From assembly GCA_030748955.1 (NCBI GenBank), contig JASMKZ010000001.1:1-64000 (forward strand): 64,000 bases of DNA, written 5' to 3'. A program made the translations under genes and the position numbers. The notes beneath the pieces were generated by a model that saw nothing but the letters and a program-made list of their open reading frames with translations, had not been told where the DNA came from and searched no databases. Position 1 is the stretch's first letter; every line of letters begins with the position of its first letter. This document shows positions 48,449 to 58,568 of this stretch, piece after piece. This DNA comes from Fidelibacterota bacterium (GTDB lineage Bacteria > Fidelibacterota > Marinisomatia > SCGC-AAA003-L08 > D37C17).

Positions 48449-50002
48449 ATGGGTTATAAAATAAATTTAGTAAATGGTAATATTATTACGCTGGACGAAT
48501 CATGCCCAAGGGCGGATACTATTTCTTTGGAAAATGGCAAGATTGCCGGTATAAATGCTATAGATCATAACCATAAAAGCATAGATCTTCAAGGTGCCAC
48601 AGTTATTCCCGGATTTACCGACTCTCACTTTCATCTCACCAATTTAGGGAAACAGCTGGACACGCTTCAACTGAAAGACTGCAGATCACCCAATGAAGTT
48701 GCTGAAAAAGTATTAAAGAAAAGTGCAAAGATGAGCCATAATGATTGGATAATAGGATTTGGCTGGGATCATAACAAATGGCACAAGCCCAAATTTCCCA
48801 AAGCAGATATTCTAAACTCACTGCCAATTTCCCAGCCAATAATGTTAAATAGAATTGATGGTCATTCAGCCTGGGTGAATCAAAAAGCTATGGAACTCTC
48901 GGGGCTGGATGTAACACCCACTCCCCCAGATGGAGGAGATATAATTAATGACTGCATTCTCATTGATAATGCAATGAATCCGGTTCAATTTGTCATGCCC
49001 AAACCAGATGAAACCATAGTTGAAAAGTGGATAAAATTAGCCTTAGAGATTATTATTACTAGAGGAATTACTAATATCCATGATGCTTGGCAAGACCCAA
49101 TAACCGTGAAAGTATTACAGCAATTATCAGAAACAGGAAAACTTCCCATACGCATTTATGGTATGTTGGGCAGCAGCCACCCCAAACTCTTGAAGCATTT
49201 TTTTAAAGAGGGCATTTCCCGTTCAGAAAAATATACCATTCGATCTGTAAAAGCATTTATTGATGGCGCTCTGGGGAGTCGTGGGGCAGCTTTATTGGAA
49301 CCCTATTGTGATGACATCAATAATTGTGGTCTAATTTTAATTTCAGATAAAGACTTTAAAAAACTGGCACAAAAATGTCAGGATGCGGGTTTTCAACTTT
49401 GCACTCATGCCATTGGTGATCGTGGGAATAAAATGGTTTTAGATATTTATTCAGAGTTTACCAAAACATTAAAAAACCATCGCTGGCGGATTGAACATGC
49501 CCAAATGATATGTGATGAAGACATCCCACAATTTGCAAGAGCTGGTATTGTACCATCTATGCAGCCAAGTCATTGTACAAGCGATATGCCATGGCTACAT
49601 GATAGGCTGGGCTCAAATCGATTACATCGAATATCACGTTGGCAGTCATTCATTGATGCTGGATGTAAAATACCCGGGGGATCTGATTGTCCTATTGAAG
49701 AGGGCAATCCAATATTCGAATATTACGCTGCCGTTACTCGGAAAAATCATAATGGTACGCCAAATGATGGTTGGCAGAAACAGGAGGCTGTGAGCAGAAT
49801 AGATGCCCTAAAAATGTTTACTACTTGGGCTGCCTATGGCGAATTTGCAGAACATAAACGAGGGAAAATACGGCCAGGGTTTGATGCAGATTTAACGTTT
49901 CTAAATCAGGATATAACGGAATGTCCGGAAAAAGAAATTTTAAAAACAGAAGTGCTGGGAACTATGGTTGCAGGGGAATTTATATTTAATAAATTAAATT
50001 AA
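48449..50002 (+). CDS. YtcJ-like metal-dependent amidohydrolase
   Basis: A 517-residue amidohydrolase of the YtcJ/Amidohydro_3 group. The metal site opens with PGFTDSHFHLTNLG; ITNIHDAW and the Lys region KAFIDGALGSRGAALLEPY follow, then CTHAIGDRGN, RIEHAQM, and GSDCPIEEGNP with the final metal Asp. The C-terminal small domain (DADLTFLNQDI) is conserved. Most members have unknown substrates; amide, imide or N-acyl hydrolysis is inferred. It converges with the minus-strand DDAH-like gene. Confidence 0.85.
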   Translation: MGYKINLVNGNIITLDESCPRADTISLENGKIAGINAIDHNHKSIDLQGATVIPGFTDSHFHLTNLGKQLDTLQLKDCRSPNEVAEKVLKKSAKMSHNDWIIGFGWDHNKWHKPKFPKADILNSLPISQPIMLNRIDGHSAWVNQKAMELSGLDVTPTPPDGGDIINDCILIDNAMNPVQFVMPKPDETIVEKWIKLALEIIITRGITNIHDAWQDPITVKVLQQLSETGKLPIRIYGMLGSSHPKLLKHFFKEGISRSEKYTIRSVKAFIDGALGSRGAALLEPYCDDINNCGLILISDKDFKKLAQKCQDAGFQLCTHAIGDRGNKMVLDIYSEFTKTLKNHRWRIEHAQMICDEDIPQFARAGIVPSMQPSHCTSDMPWLHDRLGSNRLHRISRWQSFIDAGCKIPGGSDCPIEEGNPIFEYYAAVTRKNHNGTPNDGWQKQEAVSRIDALKMFTTWAAYGEFAEHKRGKIRPGFDADLTFLNQDITECPEKEILKTEVLGTMVAGEFIFNKLN

Positions 50003-50886
50003 AGTTCATTAGTAAGACAGTGGACAGAACCTCCACTCAAATGAAACTGAGTAAGAGACACAACAGAATGGGTAATATTATGTTCTGTTAAGGCAGTCCT
50101 TACGGTTTCAGAGTTAAATTCTGCCGCTCCAATTAATTGACCTGGCAATGGCAGACAGTTCACGGCAAAACTCCCCAATTTACCTGTAGTGCCAATGGCT
50201 TCTTCTGGTGGAATCTCCAATATGGGAATATTTCGATGATGCATCATTTTTATTAACTGATCCACAGAGTCCTTTTCTAATAAGGCAGTACATACAATCA
50301 GTAAACAAAGCTCATTATCTAAATTAAATACGGGCGTACAAAGGGTGTCCAAATGAAAGGAGTCAGATCGTAAAATCAGCAGCTCTTCCACACCTAACAG
50401 TTCAGCAGTCTTTTCGTTCCCCTTACGGCTATTTCGAGATTCTCCTGCAAATAATATATTTTCATTAGAACAATAATAGAACTCTCCTCCTTCTATAAAA
50501 TGATTATCATCATGGGGAAGTGTATGAACTTTAACATCTTGACCCATTAACCATTCTTCAATTATTTTTTCTTCAGCCTGACGCTCTTTTTCCCTAAATC
50601 GGGCAACGACAACATCACCTTTTTGATTGCTCACATATAAATCTCGTACAAACACAAAATCATGTTTCCATTTTTTTGAATTCATACCATCCAACCTTAA
50701 AGGAAAGGGAATAACATCTAAGGCAAAAGATGTTTCGGTAAGCATTTGAGAAAGAGCCATCCACTCCCTTTCAAGCAATCCCTGATTTGGTTGGATGCCT
50801 AGAACCATGGCAGGGTTATCCTCATATTGAGGTGTACCATTACCCCACCAAGGGTTATTGGGTAATGATGATATAATAATTTTCAA
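49999..50886 (-). CDS. Amidinotransferase/dimethylarginine dimethylaminohydrolase-family protein
   Basis: A 295-residue guanidino-modifying enzyme. HDFVFVRDLYVSN, HFIEGGEFYYC, the catalytic His in SFHLDTLCTPVF, and the catalytic Cys in LSGGSVHCLTNEL at the C-terminus form the complete DDAH-type set. Family members hydrolyse methylated arginines, arginine or N-succinylarginine. The substrate is not evident, but the residue set predicts an active hydrolase. It is transcribed opposite to its neighbours. Confidence 0.82.
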   Translation of the reverse strand: MKIIISSLPNNPWWGNGTPQYEDNPAMVLGIQPNQGLLEREWMALSQMLTETSFALDVIPFPLRLDGMNSKKWKHDFVFVRDLYVSNQKGDVVVARFREKERQAEEKIIEEWLMGQDVKVHTLPHDDNHFIEGGEFYYCSNENILFAGESRNSRKGNEKTAELLGVEELLILRSDSFHLDTLCTPVFNLDNELCLLIVCTALLEKDSVDQLIKMMHHRNIPILEIPPEEAIGTTGKLGSFAVNCLPLPGQLIGAAEFNSETVRTALTEHNITHSVVSLTQFHLSGGSVHCLTNEL

Positions 50887-50966
50887 AATGCTATTCTAAT
50901 GTAAAATATAGGGGTTATAATTTTCAATTCTTAGGGGTGTATTAAAAAGGGCAAATTAATAACTCA

Positions 50967-51764
50967 TTAAAACTCCAGCTCCACCATGTACCCTGTGTGC
51001 TTGCGCATATTTACTACTGTTCCATCATCAAAAATCAAGTACTGGCCCTTAACCCCCCATAGTCGGCCAGCAATTTCCCCTAATTTATCGAAGCTAAGAG
51101 ATTTCACTTTTTCTGGATATTCATTTACCGGGTAATTAATTTCAGTAATGTTATCTTCTTCACTTATATAATTCTGCAGATCCGAAGGGAGATGGGCTAT
51201 AATCTCCTTTTTTGCTATGGTTAAATCTACCCCTTCTATGAGCTGGTTTTTCAACATCCGCTGCCAATTGGTTCGATCAGATATATGTTTTTTCAAGGCA
51301 ACCTCTATGAGCCCTGCAGTATAACGGTTGGGAGTTTTCGCCAATTTAATTGCTTGCCAGGCGCCTTGATCAATCCAGCGAGCTGGTATTTGACCTGAGC
51401 GTGTTACTCCCACTTTTATACCACTGGAAATTGCCAAATATACAATGTGATCCTGTAGACAGTGATTCTCTGCCCATTCCATATCTCGGGCAATGCCATC
51501 TTGTGCCCGACAGAGTTCGGGCCTGAAAATACATTCAGATGTTTCCGGAGCATTGAGAAAACAGGGGTAACAAAATCCCTGGGCAAAAGATTTATTTGTT
51601 TTCCGTCCGCAGGCAACACAGTAAATTTCCTTCAGCCATTTGAAAGCAATGTACTTGCCAATAAGAGGGTTCATATATACCAGCTCATCACCAATTGGCA
51701 ATTCGTATTCTATGGGATTTACCAGTTTGGTTTCCATTTTTAAAAGAGTACCATTGTATCGCAT
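50967..51764 (-). CDS. DUF2797 protein with zinc-ribbon-like cysteines
   Basis: About 265 residues. The N-terminal region has CVACGRKTNKSFAQGFCYPC, a four-cysteine cluster likely to bind zinc, followed by ECIFRPELCRAQDG. The next section (IVYLAISSGIKVGVTRSGQI) resembles a GIY-YIG-like strand pattern. This combination defines DUF2797. The frame is open to 51809, but the ATG at 51764 fits the family start (MRYNGTLLKM). Function is unknown. It is divergent from topA across about 84 bp. Confidence 0.8.
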   Translation of the reverse strand: MRYNGTLLKMETKLVNPIEYELPIGDELVYMNPLIGKYIAFKWLKEIYCVACGRKTNKSFAQGFCYPCFLNAPETSECIFRPELCRAQDGIARDMEWAENHCLQDHIVYLAISSGIKVGVTRSGQIPARWIDQGAWQAIKLAKTPNRYTAGLIEVALKKHISDRTNWQRMLKNQLIEGVDLTIAKKEIIAHLPSDLQNYISEEDNITEINYPVNEYPEKVKSLSFDKLGEIAGRLWGVKGQYLIFDDGTVVNMRKHTGYMVELEF

Positions 51765-51848
51765 AGTTAAAATTACAGGATATTTTATTAAAATAATTAA
51801 AAATTCCATTTGCTTTATACGTTATCGGTGGACGTAAGTTTTGTATAT

Positions 51849-54350
51849 ATGGCATCAGATTTACATAATTTAATTATTGTAGAATCCCCTTCAAAAGCGA
51901 AAACGCTGAAACGCTTCTTAGGTAATGAATACCAAATTGAAGCATCGGTGGGGCATATACGCGATCTGCCCAAAAGCGATCTTGGAGTAGATGTAGATAA
52001 TGGATTTAAACCTACTTATGTTGCATCCAAAGATAAATCAAAAGTTATTACTCAGCTAAAAAAATTGCTGAAGAATGCTTCAACTTTATATTTAGCTACT
52101 GATCCGGATCGTGAGGGTGAAGCCATTGCCTGGCACCTAATGGAACTTCTGGATCCAAAAATTCCTGTTAAACGATTGGCTTTTCATGAGATTACAAAAA
52201 CAGCCATTCAAGAATCTTTTGACCATATACGCGACATTGACCAATCCCTAGTAAGTGCACAAGAAGCCCGTCGAATCCTAGATAGGCTATGGGGATATTT
52301 GGTTTCAAAAAAATTATGGTTTAATGTAAAGGGCGGTTTATCTGCTGGCCGGGTTCAAAGCCCAGCTGTAAAAATTGTAGTTGACAGAGAAAAAGAACGT
52401 GCCAGATTTATTGAAAGTGAGTATTGGAGTATTATTGCCCAGCTTTCATCAAACGAAGAATTTTTTGAGGCACGCCTAAAAGTATTAGATGGACAAAAAA
52501 TTGCTATTGGTAAAGATTTTGACAAAGAAACGGGTAAACTTTCAAAGTCTAATTTATTAGCGCTAGATAAGACTAAAGCTGAAAGTTTAACTGAATCATT
52601 TCTAAATTCAGATTGGAAGGTGTCTAAAGTTGAGCAGAAACCCGCCAAGCAAAATCCTTACCCACCATTTATTACATCCACTTTGCAGCAAGAAGGGGTT
52701 CGGAAATTAAGGATGTCCTCTCAACAGGTAATGCGTAGCGCACAAAAGCTCTATGAGGAAGGTTACATAACCTATATGCGTACGGACTCTGTGAGCTTAT
52801 CCAGCGAAGCAATTAATGGATCTCGAAATGCAATTGAATCTTTATTTGGAGCAGAATATCTGCCAGAAACCCCACCCATATATAAAAGTAAAGTAAAAAA
52901 TGCCCAGGAAGCACACGAAGCAATTCGGCCAGCTGGATCTACTTTTAAAAACCCTAAAGACATACGGGGAAAGCTGGATAATCAAGAATGGAAACTCTAT
53001 GACATGATTTGGAAGAGAACCCTTGCCAGCCAAATGAAATCTGCAAAATTACTTAAAACAACGGTGGAAATTTCTGATGGGAAAGCTATGTTTGATGCTC
53101 ATGGTAAAGTGATAGAATTCCCAGGATTTTTAAAAGTATATGTTGAAGATATTGACGATCCTAAAAAGGAAAGAGATGACAAAGAATCCATACTTCCTCC
53201 CATGCAGGAAGGCGAATCAGTAACTGGTAAAGAATTTACTCCAAACCAACATTTTACCAAACCATCACCACGATTTACAGAGGCAACGCTGGTAAAAGAG
53301 CTTGAGGCCTTGGGGATTGGCAGACCCTCAACGTATGCTGCAATTATGGGCAACATCCAAAATCGCGGATATGCTAGAAAGGTTAACGGTGCACTCATTC
53401 CAACATTTACAGCCTATGCGGTGGTACAGTTTTTAGAAGCTAATTTCACCGATATGGTAAATCTTCAATATACTGCTAATTTAGAAAACACACTAGACGC
53501 CATTTCACGAAACGAAATGAAATCTGAAGAATTTCTCACCCATTTTTATAAGGGAGAAAATGGGACTGCAGGACTCGAAGCATTATTAGAAAACGAAGTG
53601 GATAAAGAAAAATCCCGAACTATCATGGAGTTAAAAGATGATTCAGATAAAACCATTACGGTAAAAATTGGGCGTTATGGGGTGTACATCCAGGATGGAG
53701 AAACAAATACCACCCTGCCGGATGATTCTATACCCAGCGAATTAAATTTTGAACACGCGTTGCAAAGTCTGGAGAAAAAAGCTGAAGGTCCCACAGAATT
53801 GTGCAACCATCCAGATTCTGGTGAACCCGTTTTATTGAAAGATGGCAGATTTGGACCATATGTTCAATGCGGTGATAAAATGAAATCGTTATTACCGGGA
53901 ATGACCTTAGAAGAAGTAACTTCAAAGATTGCTCTTGACTTAATTGCACTGCCCAAAGATTTAGGTAAACACCCGGAGAGCGGCGATATGGTTAAATCTG
54001 ATATTGGTAGGTACGGGCCCTATATTCGTTGTGGAAAAAATACTCGAAGTGTTATTGCGCCTGATAGCATTCTTCAATTAACCCTTGAAAGAGCAGTAGA
54101 AATTTTAGCAATGGAGAAAGCAAAATCGGGTTCTCGGGTTATTAAAGAATTGGGGATTGATCCAAAAACACAGATGGCAATTGAAATAAAGGATGGCAGA
54201 TATGGCTCCTATGTCACGAATGGAAAAATTAATGCAACCCTCCCCAAGGCAACACCATCAGATGAAATTACACTAGATATTGCCCTGCAGCTTATAGCAG
54301 AAAAAAAAGCTAAAGGTCCATCCAAGCGTCGGTTTAAAAAAAGAAAATAA
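51849..54350 (+). CDS. topA: DNA topoisomerase I
   Basis: About 833 residues; a type IA topoisomerase that relaxes negative supercoils. The TOPRIM domain opens LIIVESPSKAKTLKRFLG and carries ATDPDREGEAIAWHL. The catalytic Tyr is in YITYMRTDSVSLS, and GIGRPSTYAAIMGNIQ is conserved. The C-terminus has no zinc-finger cysteines; it has about four beta-type repeats with the DGRFGPYV motif and a basic end (KRRFKKRK). The frame is open from 51810, but the ATG at 51849 gives the normal N-terminus. Confidence 0.95.
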   Translation: MASDLHNLIIVESPSKAKTLKRFLGNEYQIEASVGHIRDLPKSDLGVDVDNGFKPTYVASKDKSKVITQLKKLLKNASTLYLATDPDREGEAIAWHLMELLDPKIPVKRLAFHEITKTAIQESFDHIRDIDQSLVSAQEARRILDRLWGYLVSKKLWFNVKGGLSAGRVQSPAVKIVVDREKERARFIESEYWSIIAQLSSNEEFFEARLKVLDGQKIAIGKDFDKETGKLSKSNLLALDKTKAESLTESFLNSDWKVSKVEQKPAKQNPYPPFITSTLQQEGVRKLRMSSQQVMRSAQKLYEEGYITYMRTDSVSLSSEAINGSRNAIESLFGAEYLPETPPIYKSKVKNAQEAHEAIRPAGSTFKNPKDIRGKLDNQEWKLYDMIWKRTLASQMKSAKLLKTTVEISDGKAMFDAHGKVIEFPGFLKVYVEDIDDPKKERDDKESILPPMQEGESVTGKEFTPNQHFTKPSPRFTEATLVKELEALGIGRPSTYAAIMGNIQNRGYARKVNGALIPTFTAYAVVQFLEANFTDMVNLQYTANLENTLDAISRNEMKSEEFLTHFYKGENGTAGLEALLENEVDKEKSRTIMELKDDSDKTITVKIGRYGVYIQDGETNTTLPDDSIPSELNFEHALQSLEKKAEGPTELCNHPDSGEPVLLKDGRFGPYVQCGDKMKSLLPGMTLEEVTSKIALDLIALPKDLGKHPESGDMVKSDIGRYGPYIRCGKNTRSVIAPDSILQLTLERAVEILAMEKAKSGSRVIKELGIDPKTQMAIEIKDGRYGSYVTNGKINATLPKATPSDEITLDIALQLIAEKKAKGPSKRRFKKRK

Positions 54351-54437
54351 AATTTTTATTGCGGACAAGGCATTGGCGTCCACATCCATAACACTCTAAG
54401 TTTTCCACTAATTATTAAGTATATAAAAAGGATTTAA

Positions 54438-56084
54438 ATGGCTGAAAATAATTCCAGTTCTTTGATGGAAAAAGTAATTTCTCTTTCAAAACAGAGAGGC
54501 TTTGTGTTCCAGAGCAGTGAAATTTATGGCGGATTGAAATCTGCCTATGATTACGGCCCCCTTGGAGTGGAGTTGAAGCGTAATATTATGAACGAATGGT
54601 GGCGCTCAATGGTGCATGAACGGGAGGATGTCGTTGGAATTGATGCCTCCATTATCATGCACTCAAAAGTTTGGCATGCGTCTGGGCATTTGGCAGGATT
54701 TTCTGACCCCCTGGTGGATTGCCTAATCAGCAAGGAACGATTTAGGGCGGATAAAGCGCCACGACCCCAGCCCAAAGATGAACTTCCTATTGAATGTGCC
54801 GATAAAGGACAGGCAAAAATATATTTGGAGGCTATTCAAAAACGGTTCAATATTGAATTAAAGCGCAATGGAAAAACACTGTATGGCATGAAAGTTATTG
54901 ATGAAAATACAATGGGCTTTTTCCCTGACGATAGTGGCAAGCCCGCAGAAACATTTCCATATAAGGGTTATGTAAGCCCCACTTTTGGAAGCCCTTTTCT
55001 CAGTGATGAGCGTCAGTTTAATTTGATGTTCCGCAGCCAGATTGGCCCTATTGATGTGATGGGTGACATCACCGCTTATGTAGAACAAAATAAAGAATTA
55101 GATGGGAAAGAGTTGCGGACAGGCATTGAAGAAATAGTAAAAAAATCCGCAGTGTATCTCCGGCCTGAAACAGCCCAAGCCATGTTTGTGCAATTTCTTA
55201 ATTGTCAGCAGTCCATGAGCATGAAAGTTCCCTTTGGTATTGCCCAGATGGGAAAGAGTTTTCGGAATGAGGTTACTGTTGAGCATTTCATTTTCCGCTC
55301 CTGCGAGTTTGAGCAGATGGAAATGGAATTTTTTGTAGAACCTGGCTCTCAAAAAGAATGGCTGGATTATTGGCGTGACAGACGCATGGAATGGTGGCAG
55401 AAACTGGCAAATGACCCTAGTAAATTTCGATATAGAGCCCATGAAAAAGATGAGCTTGCACACTATGCTGATGCCTGTTATGATATTGAATATGAATATC
55501 CCTGGGGATTTGATGAATTAGAGGGTGTTGCCAGTCGAACGGACTATGATTTAAAAAAACATGCCGAACATTCAGGCGCTAAACTCAGTTATTTTGATCA
55601 ACAAAAACAAGACCCCGAAACAGGTAAAAATGGTTGGAGATATACGCCTTATGTAATTGAGCCCGCAGCAGGGGTAACCCGAGGACTTTTGGTATATCTT
55701 TTAGATGCCTACCATGAAGAAACCGTACCCAACGCCGATGGTGCAGATAGCTCTCGGGTAGTAATGAAACTTCACCCCAGATTGTCGCCTATTAAAGTAG
55801 CAGTGCTTCCCCTTGTAAAAAAAGAGGGTCTGCCAGACATTGCCAGAGAAATGGTGAGCGGATTTTTCAAAGCCGGCATCAATGCCCGTTATGATGAGCA
55901 GCATTCCATTGGCAAACGTTACCGGCGGCATGATGAAGCCGGCACTCCCTACTGTCTCACCATTGATGGGCAGACTAAAGAAGATGGAACCGTTACCATT
56001 CGTGATAGAGATACAATGAAGCAAGAGAGAATTTCTAAAGACGAAGCTTTACAGATTATACAGAAACGGCTTATTGAATCGTAA
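54438..56084 (+). CDS. glyQS: Glycine-tRNA ligase (eukaryote/archaea-like class II homodimer)
   Basis: A 548-residue alpha2-type GlyRS. Motif 1 lies around SSEIYGGLKSAYDYGPLGVE. AQAMFVQF and FGIAQMGKSFRNE are the motif 2 region, and VIEPAAGVTRGLL is motif 3. The C-terminal anticodon-binding domain carries KVAVLPLVKKEGL and GKRYRRHDEAGTPYC. It is the single-chain form, not the alpha2beta2 GlyQ/GlyS of Proteobacteria. AAGGA is placed well before the ATG. I see no T-box or glycine riboswitch in the 87-bp spacer. Confidence 0.95.
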   Translation: MAENNSSSLMEKVISLSKQRGFVFQSSEIYGGLKSAYDYGPLGVELKRNIMNEWWRSMVHEREDVVGIDASIIMHSKVWHASGHLAGFSDPLVDCLISKERFRADKAPRPQPKDELPIECADKGQAKIYLEAIQKRFNIELKRNGKTLYGMKVIDENTMGFFPDDSGKPAETFPYKGYVSPTFGSPFLSDERQFNLMFRSQIGPIDVMGDITAYVEQNKELDGKELRTGIEEIVKKSAVYLRPETAQAMFVQFLNCQQSMSMKVPFGIAQMGKSFRNEVTVEHFIFRSCEFEQMEMEFFVEPGSQKEWLDYWRDRRMEWWQKLANDPSKFRYRAHEKDELAHYADACYDIEYEYPWGFDELEGVASRTDYDLKKHAEHSGAKLSYFDQQKQDPETGKNGWRYTPYVIEPAAGVTRGLLVYLLDAYHEETVPNADGADSSRVVMKLHPRLSPIKVAVLPLVKKEGLPDIAREMVSGFFKAGINARYDEQHSIGKRYRRHDEAGTPYCLTIDGQTKEDGTVTIRDRDTMKQERISKDEALQIIQKRLIES

Positions 56085-56099
56085 ATAAACTTCCAAAAG

Positions 56100-57185
56100 A
56101 TGTCGCCCAAGTTTAGTATTCATCCTAATATTGCACAGGCTGAAACCCTTTCTTCTGAATTTTATGAAAATCCTGAAATATTTATAGATTGTAAAGAAAA
56201 GATTTTTGCAGCTTCCTGGCAATTTATCACCCACTTATCGACCTTTAACGATCATACTATTTTCCCCTTTTCATTTTTGAAAGGATATATAGATGAGCCC
56301 CTGCTCCTCATTAAAAATGAGGATGTTATTAATTGTTATTCAAATGTATGCACCCATCGCGCCCATTTAGTGGCAAGTCGGCCATGTAGTATTAATACAT
56401 TGCGTTGTCTCTATCATGGTCGCAATTATAATCTGGATGGCACCTTTAAATCTATGCCGGGATTTGAGGGTCTACAGGATTTCCCAACTAAAAAGGATAA
56501 TCTGAAGTCTATACCCATTTTTACTTGGAATAATTTTGTTTTTGCATCACTGAATGCCAGTATTGATATGACCTCGGTTCTAAATGATATTGAACAGCGA
56601 CTTCCTAGCTTCCCCTTTGATGATCTTACTCATGATGAAGATAGTTCAAAGAGCTGGGAAATTAATGCCCACTGGGCACTTTATTGTGAAAACTATTTAG
56701 AAGGATTTCATGTACCCTTTGTACACAAAGGATTGGCAAAAGATATTGATGTGAACACTTACGAAACCAAATTATTAGAAAATGGGGTTTTGCAAATTGC
56801 AGAGTGTGAAGAGCCGCTTGAAATATTGAAAGATCCTCGATCGCCCTCACGAAATATTTATGGATTATACTATTGGATATTTCCCAATATTATGTTGAAT
56901 TTTTATTCTTGGGGTTTATCGGCGAACATTGTAGAGCCTATTTCAACACAGAAAACCAGAGTCCGGTTTTTGTCATTTGTAATAAACGAAATGGCACAGC
57001 CCCAAGAAGGTGATGCAACATTAGAAAGGGTTGAACTGGAAGATCAGTCAGTAGTTAAGAGCGTACAAAAAGGAATTAAATCAAGGTATTATAAAAGAGG
57101 AAGATATTCACCCCTACATGAAAAAGGGGTGCATCATTTTCACGGACTGCTGGCAGACGCCCTTAATTCTTCAGTATGTTCATAA
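56100..57185 (+). CDS. Rieske-type oxygenase alpha-subunit-like protein
   Basis: A 361-residue protein with an N-terminal Rieske [2Fe-2S] domain (CTHRAHL and CLYHGRNYNLDG) and a C-terminal SRPBCC-type catalytic domain with the mononuclear iron motif NYLEGFHVPFVHKG. This is the plan of ring-hydroxylating and choline/carnitine monooxygenase-like enzymes. No reductase or beta subunit is near, so electrons must come from elsewhere. The substrate is unknown. Its end overlaps the last codons of the convergent M16 gene by 46 bases. Confidence 0.85.
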   Translation: MSPKFSIHPNIAQAETLSSEFYENPEIFIDCKEKIFAASWQFITHLSTFNDHTIFPFSFLKGYIDEPLLLIKNEDVINCYSNVCTHRAHLVASRPCSINTLRCLYHGRNYNLDGTFKSMPGFEGLQDFPTKKDNLKSIPIFTWNNFVFASLNASIDMTSVLNDIEQRLPSFPFDDLTHDEDSSKSWEINAHWALYCENYLEGFHVPFVHKGLAKDIDVNTYETKLLENGVLQIAECEEPLEILKDPRSPSRNIYGLYYWIFPNIMLNFYSWGLSANIVEPISTQKTRVRFLSFVINEMAQPQEGDATLERVELEDQSVVKSVQKGIKSRYYKRGRYSPLHEKGVHHFHGLLADALNSSVCS

Positions 57186-58567
57186 TATTCTACATTTTCA
57201 AATTGTTCTAAAAAGGTAGCACAAGAATCCTTATTCCCAACAACAACCATCATAAAATTGTTGGGGTCAAACATCTTAACTGCCACATCATTTATCTCTT
57301 CCAGCGTTACACTTTGTATATAGTTCCATTTATTAGATATTTCATCTAAACTATAACCGTTCAAATTATAATTATCCTGAATAAATGTTGACAGCTGTCT
57401 AGGATTGTGTAGCCTATTATTATAGTAATTTATTTTTGCTTTTTTAGCATATTCGAGCTCAGATTCGGTAATTGAATTATTAGATAATATCTTAAATTCA
57501 CTCTTTAATTCATTATACAATCGAGAAAGCCCTTCATACTGAATGATACCTCTTATTTGAATAGATGGAATTGTTGGATGTTTTCTTAGGCTTGAATGGA
57601 GTTCACCATAGTATTCAAATTTTGAATGAATATTTTTTAGCCTACTACTAAATCCATGAGCACCAAAGACATCGTGAGCGAGAATGCCTGCATATAAGCG
57701 CTTATCACTTGTGCTTGGAGCCCATTTTACAATATCAATTTGAGCATCTTTATTGTTTTCAACATGTATAAAACGAAGCTTAATTCCAGTTTTATCATTT
57801 AAGTTAATAGAATAGTTTCTTTTTTCTGGAATTTTATTAGAAGGCTGCCAATCTCCAAAATATTTATCCACCATTTTTTTTACATATATTGCATTAACAT
57901 CTCCACTAACCATAATTGTAATATTTTCAGGTGTAATAAAATTATGGTGCCATTTTAATAATTTTTTCTTACTGGCAATAGGTTTTGGGTGAATATGATG
58001 ATATATATTAGCATATTGATGTACATTATGTTTATAGAGTAACTGTTTAGATCTAATAAGTGAAGTTTTGGGAGAGGTTGCAAAAACAATAGATGATAAA
58101 AATTTCTTTAACCATATTGGATATGTAGGATGAATCAAAATTTCAGAAATAAGTTCAAGTCCTTCATTTAAATCTTCTTTTAAAAAATAATCCTGAATAG
58201 TGCCATGAACAAAATTCAGGTGGAAACGCTTAAAGCGACCATCATCACTACCGAGAGAAAACAATTTATCTCGTATATGATTATTTGATGGATACTTAGA
58301 AGTTCCTTGATTCATTGCATCAAAAGCATCTGTTGATATTCCTATCTGGTTCTCATAATCATCCAATTTACTTGCATTAATATAAACATTGACGTAGGCA
58401 ATAGGATTATCATAGTTGGGAGCAATAAGTACCCGCAAACCATTTTCAAGCCGATATTCTTCTATATAAGGGAGATTATTTTCAGCATAGAGCGAAGTAA
58501 TTAAGTAACATAGAACAATGGCATGGATAAAATATGAAATTCCCAGTTTATTTTTTAATGTAATCAT
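57140..58567 (-). CDS. Exported M16-family peptidase-like protein lacking the zinc motif (second)
   Basis: A 475-residue protein with a signal peptide (about residues 8-28) and two M16-type domains. The opening YRLENGLRVLIAPNYDNPIAYVN is classical M16, but the place of GLAHFLEHMxFxGT reads GISTDAFDAMNQGTSKYP, so all three HxxEH residues are replaced (T79, F82, D83). MVSGDVNAIYVKKMVDKYFG and VVGNKDSC are the usual second-half motifs. It is predicted to have no protease activity. The stop of the first M16 gene is 1 base upstream, so it is the third of a coupled triad. Confidence 0.85.
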   Translation of the reverse strand: MITLKNKLGISYFIHAIVLCYLITSLYAENNLPYIEEYRLENGLRVLIAPNYDNPIAYVNVYINASKLDDYENQIGISTDAFDAMNQGTSKYPSNNHIRDKLFSLGSDDGRFKRFHLNFVHGTIQDYFLKEDLNEGLELISEILIHPTYPIWLKKFLSSIVFATSPKTSLIRSKQLLYKHNVHQYANIYHHIHPKPIASKKKLLKWHHNFITPENITIMVSGDVNAIYVKKMVDKYFGDWQPSNKIPEKRNYSINLNDKTGIKLRFIHVENNKDAQIDIVKWAPSTSDKRLYAGILAHDVFGAHGFSSRLKNIHSKFEYYGELHSSLRKHPTIPSIQIRGIIQYEGLSRLYNELKSEFKILSNNSITESELEYAKKAKINYYNNRLHNPRQLSTFIQDNYNLNGYSLDEISNKWNYIQSVTLEEINDVAVKMFDPNNFMMVVVGNKDSCATFLEQFENVEYYEHTEELRASASSP

Positions 58568-58568
58568 T

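Noticed and set aside
54351-54437. T-box or glycine riboswitch ahead of glyQS
   Set aside because: The 87-bp spacer holds neither the T-box consensus nor paired glycine aptamers that I can recognise.
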